Origin: Staphylococcus xylosus NJ | Lineage (GTDB): Bacteria > Bacillota > Bacilli > Staphylococcales > Staphylococcaceae | Reading direction: 5' to 3' | Assembly (NCBI RefSeq): GCF_000338275.1 | Contig: NZ_ANMR01000007.1 | Coordinates: 62,001-126,000, forward strand | Length of the DNA: 64,000 nucleotides | Shown: piece by piece, positions 30,144-37,748 of the stretch | How positions within the stretch are numbered: position 1 is the stretch's first letter | Layout: every line of letters begins with the position of its first letter | Made by a program: the position numbers and the translations under genes | The notes under the pieces: model-generated | Databases searched by the model: none | What the model was told of the DNA's origin: nothing | Seen by the model: only the letters and a program-made list of their open reading frames with translations

Positions 30144-30212
30144 ATGTATGTCATAGTTTACAAGTGCTTACCATTGAAACAATACATAAAAAAGAATATC
30201 AAAAATATCACT

Positions 30213-31016
30213 TTAATATTTTTGATATTCTGTAGTATTTATAAAATCGCTATAAACATCTAAAAAATGTTTTGGTTCTTCAATATGAGGTGCATGACCA
30301 GAATGTTCAAATTCTATCATTTGTAATGAAGTAAATGCATAATGATACTTTTCTATTACTTCAATAGGAACTAATGGATCATACTTTCCATTAATAATCA
30401 ATGTAGGTGTATCCGTATTTTTAATAACGACATCTTTATTAAATACTGGAAATTCCATTAATGCTCTCGTGGCTACTGCACTATCTTCAGCCGATTGTCT
30501 ACTATAAATTAATTGGTTCTGGAACCATCTTTTTGCTTTATCCTCTGCTTGATACATATAGGGTAACAATAAAATGAGTGATTCTGATTTATCGAAACCT
30601 TCAATTTCATCTTGATGTTCAACCATTAATTTATTTAATCCATGTACGCTATCAATTAAGTTACAAGCTATCAATGTCAGCGTCTTTACCATCGAATTAT
30701 ATCTATCACTAAAATGTTTTGCAACCAAACCGCCCATATCATGCCCAATAATATGCGCCGTTGAAATATCTAACTTTGTCATCAATCCCTTTAAATCTTC
30801 TACGTGATCTTCTAAATTAAATGAATTGGGTTTAGATGATTTACCGTGACCTCTAACATCGTAAACAATAACTTCGTAATGTTGCTTTAAGCCCTCTTTC
30901 AAACTAAATAACGAAGCCATATTACCATCTAGTCCATGGATTAATATAATAGGAAAACCTTGACCCTCTCGGATGTAAGCAATCTCGTTGTTACAGTTTG
31001 TTACTAATTTTTTCAT
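30213..31016 (-). CDS. Alpha/beta hydrolase with aspartate nucleophile motif
   Basis: A 267-residue alpha/beta hydrolase. HGLDGN (oxyanion region), RGHGKS, nucleophile elbow G-H-D93-M-G-G, acid D213 (GKYDPLVP) and H241 (SGHAPHIEEP) are all in place. The nucleophile is Asp instead of the usual Ser, as in haloalkane dehalogenases and epoxide hydrolases, so it may act on halogenated or epoxide-like substrates. The true substrate is unknown. GGGGAGGTGA precedes the ATG. It is a paralogue of the inactive-looking protein at 33058-33858. Confidence 0.8.
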   Translation of the reverse strand: MKKLVTNCNNEIAYIREGQGFPIILIHGLDGNMASLFSLKEGLKQHYEVIVYDVRGHGKSSKPNSFNLEDHVEDLKGLMTKLDISTAHIIGHDMGGLVAKHFSDRYNSMVKTLTLIACNLIDSVHGLNKLMVEHQDEIEGFDKSESLILLLPYMYQAEDKAKRWFQNQLIYSRQSAEDSAVATRALMEFPVFNKDVVIKNTDTPTLIINGKYDPLVPIEVIEKYHYAFTSLQMIEFEHSGHAPHIEEPKHFLDVYSDFINTTEYQKY

Positions 31017-31134
31017 TATGGGTCACCTCCCCTTACAAAAGTAATATACCCCATTTCGAAAGCGCGTATGCTATATTTTTTATTTTTAATTATTTTATAA
31101 TCTGATATGTTTTATACACACTTTAAGTACAATA

Positions 31135-31186
31135 AAAACACGTACCATTTTGTAGTCATAAGACTTTGAATAAACGGCACGTGTTT
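31135..31186 (-). terminator. Terminator after the DUF-type membrane gene
   Basis: AAACACGT.CC pairs with GG.ACGTGTTT across a loop of about 30 bases; the minus strand continues GTTTTTATTG. Confidence 0.55.
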
Positions 31187-31219
31187 CAGTTCACTTTTTA
31201 ATTAATCCAAAAATTGATA

Positions 31220-31930
31220 TTAGTTTCGTGAAGAAATTCGAATAGTGTAATAAATAATCACAATAAGTAGTAAAATCCATATAACTATAGAGGCAATTTG
31301 TGTAATACTTGAGTTACTTATCATGGCATCAATAGTCTTTTGACATAAAAGTAAACCAATACCTGTAAATTCTAATCTTCTAAAATACAGACCTGATATA
31401 CTAAATAAAATTCCGATAAAAAATACAGCTTGATGTGCATAAATTGTAACAGCAACAATGCCTAAATTGATATTAAAGCCTTGTAAGACAACAAGTACCA
31501 TCGATATAACAGCGACTCCTAATCCTATAACCATTTCGAATTTATTACTATATAGATAATTCTTCCAATCAATCCTTAAATATATAAAAATTGAAATGGG
31601 TAAAATCACTAGACAATAAAAAATAGAGGTGCCTGTTGCTGCTTGGAATGGCACATATTGTTTATCATATAAGTAAGATAACAAGATAAAATTCACGATA
31701 AAAAATATGATGGGATTCAATTGTAGAGTGAATAAATTACGTTGTATAGTTAATATAATTTCCGCTGGTGATTTACGTCTATATTCTATATAATCTTCAT
31801 CTTTTGCTTCTGATTTTTTCAAATCTTTTTTTAGTTTCTCTTTAATATCATCTATTAAATTGGGAGAAAGCCCTTTATGAGTAAAATAGTCATTTATATT
31901 TTCTACTAAAACTTTGTCATTAACTCTCAT
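31220..31930 (-). CDS. Integral membrane protein of unknown function
   Basis: A 236-residue protein. The first 60 residues are soluble and charged (LIDDIKEKLKKDLKKSEAKD), followed by about six hydrophobic helices (about 70-230). It resembles the small family of staphylococcal membrane proteins with an N-terminal cytoplasmic helical part, but I recognise no motif. AAAGGAG is the ribosome site. It stands as a single unit between stem-loops. Confidence 0.6.
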   Translation of the reverse strand: MRVNDKVLVENINDYFTHKGLSPNLIDDIKEKLKKDLKKSEAKDEDYIEYRRKSPAEIILTIQRNLFTLQLNPIIFFIVNFILLSYLYDKQYVPFQAATGTSIFYCLVILPISIFIYLRIDWKNYLYSNKFEMVIGLGVAVISMVLVVLQGFNINLGIVAVTIYAHQAVFFIGILFSISGLYFRRLEFTGIGLLLCQKTIDAMISNSSITQIASIVIWILLLIVIIYYTIRISSRN

Positions 31931-32052
31931 GATTGGCTCCTTTGAATCATTTTTTATTTATGTAACGCCCCATTATTTTAAAGTCATTAAAATAGTTTAA
32001 TCTTTAATTCAGTTAATAGTCTCACATTACTCTCTATTTTAACAATAAATTA

Positions 32053-32082
32053 AGGCTAAGACATTAATAAATGTCTTAGCCT
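32053..32082. terminator. Hairpin downstream of the secreted-protein gene
   Basis: AGGCTAAGACAT (32053-32064) pairs with ATGTCTTAGCCT (32071-32082). T-runs are short, so it may be a weak terminator. Confidence 0.5.
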
Positions 32083-32204
32083 CTCAATTAATATTGGTAT
32101 TTCAAGTATCACTTTAAAGAACCACTTTTTTAAAGTCACACTATTTAACCATTAAAATTATAATTCGCTACCACACAATTCGTTAAAATGTTACAAAGTA
32201 AATG

Positions 32205-32711
32205 TTATTTCCCCATATCTATACGATATAGTTTGATATTTTTATCACTTGGTGATGCTGAACTAAATTGGTAAGATAATTCATCATCTTGTACATAGCC
32301 AAAGTTACCAGTGACATCATTATAATGTTCACGTGTAACAGCATTTTTACTTACCTGTGACTTAACATCTTTATATGTTGGGCCATTTGTATCATTGTAA
32401 CTCATAGAAACACGGGTAATTTTACCTTTGTTTTTCTTACCGTCTGCCGTCACAACAAGCACACCGTTATCTTTTTTAAATTCATAATAATGTTCATTAC
32501 CATCAGGACTATATGAATAAATTGGTGCGTTATTCTCATTCAATACGCTTTGTATAGAAGCACCTATTTTAGCACCTTCTAGCGTTGTATCTCCTTGTTG
32601 AAGTGATTTAACACTTTGGATAGAGTTACCTGATGCTGCCTCAACACTACCTGTACTAAATCCAGAGATCGCTAAACCTGAAACTAGGACTGCTGCAAAT
32701 ACTTTTTTCAT
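32205..32711 (-). CDS. Secreted protein, staphylococcal SA0570-like
   Basis: A 168-residue precursor with a signal peptide MKKVFAAVLVSGLAISGFST and cleavage expected after VEA. The mature part is hydrophilic with possible repeated units (HYYEFKKDNGVLVVTADGKK). It is very similar to the S. aureus secreted protein I remember as SA0570, which has no firm function. The start is ATG 32711 after AGGAGAG; GTG 32717 is too close. A WalR-type box just upstream of the promoter points to cell-wall-related regulation. Confidence 0.75.
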   Translation of the reverse strand: MKKVFAAVLVSGLAISGFSTGSVEAASGNSIQSVKSLQQGDTTLEGAKIGASIQSVLNENNAPIYSYSPDGNEHYYEFKKDNGVLVVTADGKKNKGKITRVSMSYNDTNGPTYKDVKSQVSKNAVTREHYNDVTGNFGYVQDDELSYQFSSASPSDKNIKLYRIDMGK

Positions 32712-32758
32712 AAGCACTCTCTCCTTCTGTATATATAAGTTATCTTGTGCTTATCTAT

Positions 32759-32809
32759 ATTGTACTATAAATATTACTAAAATAACAGTGGTGTTACAAA
32801 AATATTACA
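32759..32809 (-). promoter_or_regulatory. WalR-type box and promoter of the secreted protein
   Basis: On the minus strand TGTAAT-N5-TGTAAC (32809-32793) fits the WalR consensus TGTWAH-N5-TGTWAH exactly. TACAAT (32764-32759) is a possible -10; the -35 position is poor, as expected for activator-dependent promoters, and the box lies immediately upstream of it. The rest of the 32712-33003 spacer shows nothing else. Confidence 0.55.
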
Positions 32810-33003
32810 AAGACTCTTCATCCTGTAATCAAAGTAACAATTATATTCTAACGACCTAGATTGTGTTATTAAGCTTTAGATAGATGAAATCATCCCATTT
32901 TCACAATTCCCACTCAATCCTTTTATATTATTATCTAATGACATTTGTTCCTCCCACAGTAATGGCATTCTATCGAATCACACTTCCCATTTTGCTTTCA
33001 AAC

Positions 33004-33041
33004 AAAAAACAAACCAAATGCTATAATTAACTTTTGGTTTG
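33004..33041 (-). terminator. Terminator of the hydrolase-like/HAD unit
   Basis: CAAACCAAA pairs with TTTGGTTTG; the minus strand continues TTTTTTG. Confidence 0.8.
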
Positions 33042-33057
33042 CTTACAATATTGTATT

Positions 33058-33858
33058 TTAATATAACGTTGCTGGTTCATTTTCTTTAATAAATTCAGTT
33101 ACAACATCTACAAATTTTTCTTTTTCTTCTACAAATGGATATAACCCTGATGCTGTGAACACTTCAAATTCCACTTTTCCTATATAGTCACCTACTTCTT
33201 TTGCTTCAACAACGGTTGTTCTCGCACCATGTTGCCCTGCAACAATTAAAGTTGGTGAATTAACTTCACTTAAATAACGCATAATATCGTTATCATTAAA
33301 TGAGGCTTTTACAGCATTTAATTCTGCTTTTGTTGCAATGCTATTTGTATCATCTACTTGTTTTAAGAATTTTTTAGCTTTGCGTTTAGAATAATATAAA
33401 TGCTTATCTAGGAATTTTTGTTGTGTTTCTTTATCCCAATTTCTAATTAGGTCAGCGTGCTTACGATACAAGCGTTCCTCTGGTGACATATCACTTAATA
33501 ACGTGGGATTAATTAATGTTAATGAACTTGTCATATCTGGATATAATGATGCAAATGATACTGCAACAGAAGCACCTAATTCATGACCGATAAATGCGCA
33601 CTGAGTTACATATAAGTGATCTAATAACGCTTTAATATCCTCTGCATATGTTTCAAAATTAATTTCATTTGGTTTATCTGAATAACCATGACCACGTAAA
33701 TCCACTAATATAACTTGGTTATTCTTATTAAATTTTTCTTCAATATCATTAAAAACAGTTAAATTGTCTAAAGCAGTGTGTATCATCACTATCACATTGC
33801 CTTCTCCACTTGTTCTATAATTTAAGGCTACACCATCTCTAGTTGTAAATAGATTCAT
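33058..33858 (-). CDS. Alpha/beta hydrolase-fold protein with all catalytic residues replaced
   Basis: A 266-residue alpha/beta hydrolase-fold protein that aligns along its length with 30213-31016. Each active-site position differs: the oxyanion HGxxG region is HTALDN, the nucleophile elbow is G91-H-E93-L-G, the acid is G211 (GQHGARTT) and the histidine is L239 (SGLYPF). The frame is intact, so this looks like a pseudoenzyme rather than a decayed gene. It starts two bases after the HAD gene stop and is surely co-transcribed with it. Function is unknown. Confidence 0.8.
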   Translation of the reverse strand: MNLFTTRDGVALNYRTSGEGNVIVMIHTALDNLTVFNDIEEKFNKNNQVILVDLRGHGYSDKPNEINFETYAEDIKALLDHLYVTQCAFIGHELGASVAVSFASLYPDMTSSLTLINPTLLSDMSPEERLYRKHADLIRNWDKETQQKFLDKHLYYSKRKAKKFLKQVDDTNSIATKAELNAVKASFNDNDIMRYLSEVNSPTLIVAGQHGARTTVVEAKEVGDYIGKVEFEVFTASGLYPFVEEKEKFVDVVTEFIKENEPATLY

Positions 33859-33860
33859 AA

Positions 33861-34565
33861 TTATCTCCCTTTCTTTGCAATAGGTAATATAGAAAGCAGT
33901 TCTTCAGTTGTATTGATTGTAAAGTCTACTTCTTCCGGTAAAGGCTCTACATCGACTGTTTCCTCTTCTTTAAACCAGACACTAATCATGCCCATCGCTC
34001 TTGCTGGCGCTACATCATTTAGAGGGTCATCGCCCACATACATTGTCTCTTCTGGCTTTGTCCCTAATTGCTTTAACATATCTTCAAAAATCCTTGGATG
34101 TGGTTTGCGATACCCGACAGTTTCTGAAGTGGATAAATAGTTAATAGCATCTTCTACACCTAATGCATGCATTCGATATTGCTTAATTTTAGATTTACCA
34201 TTGGCTATGACACCTGTTAAATAACCACTGTTTGTCAATTTTTCTAAAGTATATAATGTATCGTAATATGGAAAGACGTAACGGTAAAAATGCATTTCAA
34301 AGTCATGAAATAAATCTTTCCAAGTTAACCGATCAACGTGAAAATCTTTAATAATTGCTTTATACAGTTCTGGTTTATCATGATCTTCATCATCATCTAG
34401 TTCAATAAATTTTCTTTTAAAATCTTCAAGTTGAATGCGCACCAAATAATCATGGAATCGTTCATATTGCTCTTCAATAAATTTTTCACGTGATTTTTTT
34501 CTGTCTAAAAGTGTACCTTCTAAATCAAATACGACCGCTTTAACTTGTGTTAAGTCCATCATCAT
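33861..34565 (-). CDS. HAD-superfamily (subfamily IA) hydrolase
   Basis: A 234-residue HAD phosphatase-type protein: motif I VVFDLEGTL, motif II VIANGKSK, motif III lysine in YRKPHP, motif IV YVGDDPLNDV. The second aspartate of DxD, the general acid, is glutamate here, which may lower or alter phosphatase activity. A helical cap follows motif I, as in subfamily IA. The start is one of three consecutive ATGs (34565, 34562, 34559) after AGAGG; the later ones have better spacing. Upstream partner of the pseudo-hydrolase gene. Confidence 0.8.
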   Translation of the reverse strand: MMMDLTQVKAVVFDLEGTLLDRKKSREKFIEEQYERFHDYLVRIQLEDFKRKFIELDDDEDHDKPELYKAIIKDFHVDRLTWKDLFHDFEMHFYRYVFPYYDTLYTLEKLTNSGYLTGVIANGKSKIKQYRMHALGVEDAINYLSTSETVGYRKPHPRIFEDMLKQLGTKPEETMYVGDDPLNDVAPARAMGMISVWFKEEETVDVEPLPEEVDFTINTTEELLSILPIAKKGR

Positions 34566-34629
34566 AACCTCTTTATAAACATTTTTTCAAACAAGCAAAT
34601 TTTGCTTTAAAATTTTTAAATAGCACTAT

Positions 34630-35580
34630 CTAACTATGAACACGCGATTGTGTTATCATAATATAAAATAATACTGGAATACCGAGTAAAGCTAAAATAA
34701 TACTAGCTGGTATTTGGAAAGGATCTAGCAACGTGGTCCCCAACCAATCTGAGAGTACCATAATTGTACCACCTATAAGCACGTTCAGTCCCATTTGTTG
34801 ACCTAAATTATAATGTACCCTATTTCTTCTTACAAGTTGAGGAATAACCATTCCAATAAATCCAATAACTCCCACATATGCCACAATCACTGCAGTCATA
34901 ATTGAAGCAATTAACAATAGAATATATGTCACTCTTTTCACATTTAGTCCTAATGATTGCGCACGTAAATCTCCAAGTTGTAATAACTTTATTTTAGAAA
35001 TCATACCAAATAGTATTATCACACTTATGAGGGTTACAACACCAATATAAATGACTTCATTGTACTCTGCAGATGAAAACCCACCAAACATATAATTTAC
35101 TATATTCTTCATTTTACTTTGATTAAATATAACCAAAACATATAAAAATGCATTAAATAGTGCGCCTATCATAATGCCAGCTAATATTAATGTTCTAATT
35201 GGATAGCCTTTTGACATGGCTGTAGTTAAAGTAATAACTAAGATTAGTGTAATTATACTAAACACTACTGAAAACATTGGCAACCATATAAATGAAACAC
35301 CTATGACAACAGCTAAACCTGAGCCAAACGTTGCACCACTTGCGAGACCTAAAGTAAAACTATCTGCTAACGGGTTATTTAGTAACGTTTGAAACATATG
35401 TCCTGCTAATGTTAAGCCTACTCCTGCTAATAATGCTTGCAACATTCTCGGCATTCTCACTTGATATAAAATTGTTTGGGATAATTCATCATTCACTTGT
35501 CCAATTCCCCACATCAAACTAAATAAAATGCTTGTTATAAGAAGTATTAACCATATGATGATTGCTTTATAATATCTCAT
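34630..35580 (-). CDS. FecCD-type permease of an iron-complex ABC transporter
   Basis: A 316-residue permease with about nine membrane helices. VRMPRMLQALLAGVGLTLAG, NNPLADSFTLGLASGATFGS and VGFIGMVIPQLVRR (the ATPase-contact loop) define the FecCD (BtuC-like) family that imports siderophores, haem or vitamin B12. No ATPase gene is adjacent, so it probably borrows one. The probable binding lipoprotein is upstream (35854-36738), but a strong stem-loop separates the two. Confidence 0.85.
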   Translation of the reverse strand: MRYYKAIIIWLILLITSILFSLMWGIGQVNDELSQTILYQVRMPRMLQALLAGVGLTLAGHMFQTLLNNPLADSFTLGLASGATFGSGLAVVIGVSFIWLPMFSVVFSIITLILVITLTTAMSKGYPIRTLILAGIMIGALFNAFLYVLVIFNQSKMKNIVNYMFGGFSSAEYNEVIYIGVVTLISVIILFGMISKIKLLQLGDLRAQSLGLNVKRVTYILLLIASIMTAVIVAYVGVIGFIGMVIPQLVRRNRVHYNLGQQMGLNVLIGGTIMVLSDWLGTTLLDPFQIPASIILALLGIPVLFYIMITQSRVHS

Positions 35581-35678
35581 TTCTTTCTAAGCCACGCTTT
35601 CACTTACATATTTCAACTATTACAATACCACCTGTAGCCCATTAACACTATATTTAATCATATGAATTTCTTTAAATT

Positions 35679-35736
35679 ATAAAAAGAGAGCGAAACATAA
35701 ATCTAAACTTTTACTTAGATTTATGTTTCGTCTCTC
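35679..35736 (-). terminator. Stem-loop between lipoprotein and permease genes
   Basis: A stem of about 20 bp, 35686-35706 with 35715-35736, with one bulge; on the minus strand it runs into CTTTTTATAA. It should end or strongly reduce transcription from the lipoprotein gene before the permease. The remaining part of 35581-35853 shows nothing else. Confidence 0.7.
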
Positions 35737-35853
35737 ACAACTTATGACTAACTCAAATGTTTTACATCTCAACAAGGAAATATGTAATAATCACTAGGAG
35801 TTATAGTTAATACTTCCTATGCTAATTACACCCTATTATGAATTCCTCGTATT

Positions 35854-36738
35854 TTATTGTTTATAAATAGCATCTCTCAACGCTTTTAATCCGTCATCAA
35901 TTCTTGGTCCTGGACGTGAAATTTGATCTCCATTTATAGCTTTAATATTATTGTTTTTTACCGCATTAATTTCATTAAAACCACCACGTTGGTTAATAAC
36001 TTTCTCATACTCCGATTTTGAAATACCCATCGTTGATATCAAAATATCAGGATTCTTCTTAATGATATCTTCTTTACTAACTTTTTGCCATCCTGTTAAG
36101 TTAGAAAAACTGTTATCTACTTTTAATTTATTTAGCATATCATCAAAAAAAGTTTCTTTACCTGCAGTATATATTTCTGGCTCAGATGATACCTCCATAA
36201 ATACTTTTTGAGTTTTAGCATTTTCAGGAATAGAGTCTTTAACTTCTTTAATATTTGCTTTTGTTTCTTTTATAAGTGCCTTAGCTTCTTTATTCTTACC
36301 TGTTACTTCCCCTATTTGATGAAATGTTTTATACATATCATCAATGGATTGAGCATCTTTGACATATACAACTTTCACGCCATTTTTCTTTAGTGAATTG
36401 AGTATTTTACCACTCGTAGGCTTTTGAGATTCATGCGCTAAAATCAAATCAGGTTTAGCCTTCAACAATGCTTCTTTATTTAACTTCATCGCATCAAATT
36501 GCTTTTTATCTTTTACTTCTTTCGGATAATCATCTACAGTTGAAACACCAACCACACTGTCGCCTAAACCTAATTCATATAAAATTTCAGTGTTACTTGG
36601 CATCAACGATACAATTCGTTTATAATTATGATTTTCTGACTGCTCCTTTTTTTCTGATTGATTAGAATTTGTACTACATGCTACTAAAAGCATAGACATA
36701 ACAATAAAAAGACAGACTATTTTAAATTGCTTTTTCAT
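35854..36738 (-). CDS. Iron-complex/B12-type substrate-binding lipoprotein
   Basis: A 294-residue lipoprotein with lipobox LLVAC (Cys after about 20 residues) and a BtuF/FhuD-like periplasmic-binding fold: RIVSLMPSNTEILYELGLGD at the start, KPDLILAHES in the middle and ISRPGPRIDDGLKALRDAIY at the end. It should capture a siderophore, haem or cobalamin for the FecCD permease. The start is ATG 36738 after AGGAGTT. Only a half Fur-like site (TTGATAAT) is upstream. Confidence 0.83.
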   Translation of the reverse strand: MKKQFKIVCLFIVMSMLLVACSTNSNQSEKKEQSENHNYKRIVSLMPSNTEILYELGLGDSVVGVSTVDDYPKEVKDKKQFDAMKLNKEALLKAKPDLILAHESQKPTSGKILNSLKKNGVKVVYVKDAQSIDDMYKTFHQIGEVTGKNKEAKALIKETKANIKEVKDSIPENAKTQKVFMEVSSEPEIYTAGKETFFDDMLNKLKVDNSFSNLTGWQKVSKEDIIKKNPDILISTMGISKSEYEKVINQRGGFNEINAVKNNNIKAINGDQISRPGPRIDDGLKALRDAIYKQ

Positions 36739-36835
36739 TTCTTTAACTCCTATTATCAATTTTCTTTTATCATACCAAATTCCAATACATTTTTAATTAT
36801 TTTTTAAAGTATTTCGTTGCAAATTCAGACAGATG

Positions 36836-36921
36836 TTGACATAATTCCATGAAAGTAGTGCACAGTTTTCCCAGTGCTTCTAATAAAGTTTATGAGGTTA
36901 TGCCAACGTAATTGACATAAC
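36836..36921. repeat. Three copies of a TTGRCATAA motif
   Basis: TTGACATAA occurs at 36836-36844 and 36912-36920; TTGGCATAA occurs on the other strand at 36906-36898. The last two form the inverted repeat GTTATGCCAA-cgtaa-TTGACATAAC (36897-36921). They lie upstream of the lipoprotein gene and may be binding sites of a regulator. Confidence 0.5.
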
Positions 36922-36966
36922 TTAAGCAAACCATAATTTTCATATATAAATCTTTTCAAATTAAAG

Positions 36967-37605
36967 TCATCGTACGAAATGTTTTTCTAAAAAATCAACT
37001 GTGTTTGTTCCGCCACCGTTAAAGTATGCTTTGCCAAAATTATCTAATAATGCATGAAATTCATTGGCATCTTGGTTCGTAAAGTTATCTGGTAGTATGA
37101 CATGTTTTTTTAGCTTTTCGTAACTCGTAGTATGATCATAACCCAATTTATAATATATTCTTCGCGTATAACTGTCCGGTATAAATTCAACACCACCAAA
37201 TATATAGACAAGTAAAACATCTGCAGTCTCACTACCAACACCTTTTATACTTAGCAATTCTTTACGAAGATTTTCTTGAAAACATTTGTTAATGGCTTCA
37301 TAATCAAAATCAAATTGCTCTAACCAGCTCAATAAAGCGTGAATCGTTTGCGCTTTACTCTTGTAAAATCCACTAGATTTTATAACCTTTTGTAAAACAT
37401 CAATTTCTAAATTTAGTATTTGTTGTGGTTCTAATGAAGTATTAAGTTTAAGAGATTCAATTGCATAAGCAGCGTTTCTCCAATTTGTATTTTGAACTAA
37501 AATTGCTCCTAACATTATTTCAATCTTTGTATCAGCAGGCCACCAGCCTTGTGGACCCATGTGATTATATAATTCCTGATATAACGTTTTAGTGTCTAAA
37601 TTCAC
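36967..37605 (-). CDS. HhH-GPD DNA glycosylase of the endonuclease III superfamily
   Basis: A 212-residue base-excision-repair glycosylase. The helix-hairpin-helix is LLSIKGVGSETADVLLVYIF and the catalytic aspartate is D144 (FIPDSYTRR). The lysine that makes E. coli Nth a lyase (LPGVGRKTA) is glutamate here (E126), and the C-terminal [4Fe-4S] cysteines are absent. It should thus be a monofunctional glycosylase, more like MagIII-type alkylbase glycosylases. Not part of an obvious operon. Confidence 0.82.
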   Translation of the reverse strand: MNLDTKTLYQELYNHMGPQGWWPADTKIEIMLGAILVQNTNWRNAAYAIESLKLNTSLEPQQILNLEIDVLQKVIKSSGFYKSKAQTIHALLSWLEQFDFDYEAINKCFQENLRKELLSIKGVGSETADVLLVYIFGGVEFIPDSYTRRIYYKLGYDHTTSYEKLKKHVILPDNFTNQDANEFHALLDNFGKAYFNGGGTNTVDFLEKHFVR

Positions 37606-37649
37606 TTGAACATTCCCCTAATTATTTTTGACTTTCTTGAAATTTTAAC

Positions 37650-37738
37650 ACAATAAAGAGAGCTAGCACGATTTATTATTTTTTAAGTAAGTAACATCAG
37701 TCTACTCAAAAACAACAAATTCCATACTAGCTCTCTTT
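37650..37738 (-). terminator. Long-loop stem after argS
   Basis: AAAGAGAGCTAG (37655-37666) pairs perfectly with CTAGCTCTCTTT (37727-37738), separated by 60 bases. The minus strand runs into TTTATTG. It is probably the argS terminator; the long loop is unusual. Confidence 0.55.
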
Positions 37739-37748
37739 TATTTACTCT

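Noticed and set aside
32116..32131. 16-base sequence AAAGAACCACTTTTTT shared with 63906-63921
   Set aside because: Short, low-complexity and without further similarity around it; probably coincidence between two hairpin regions.
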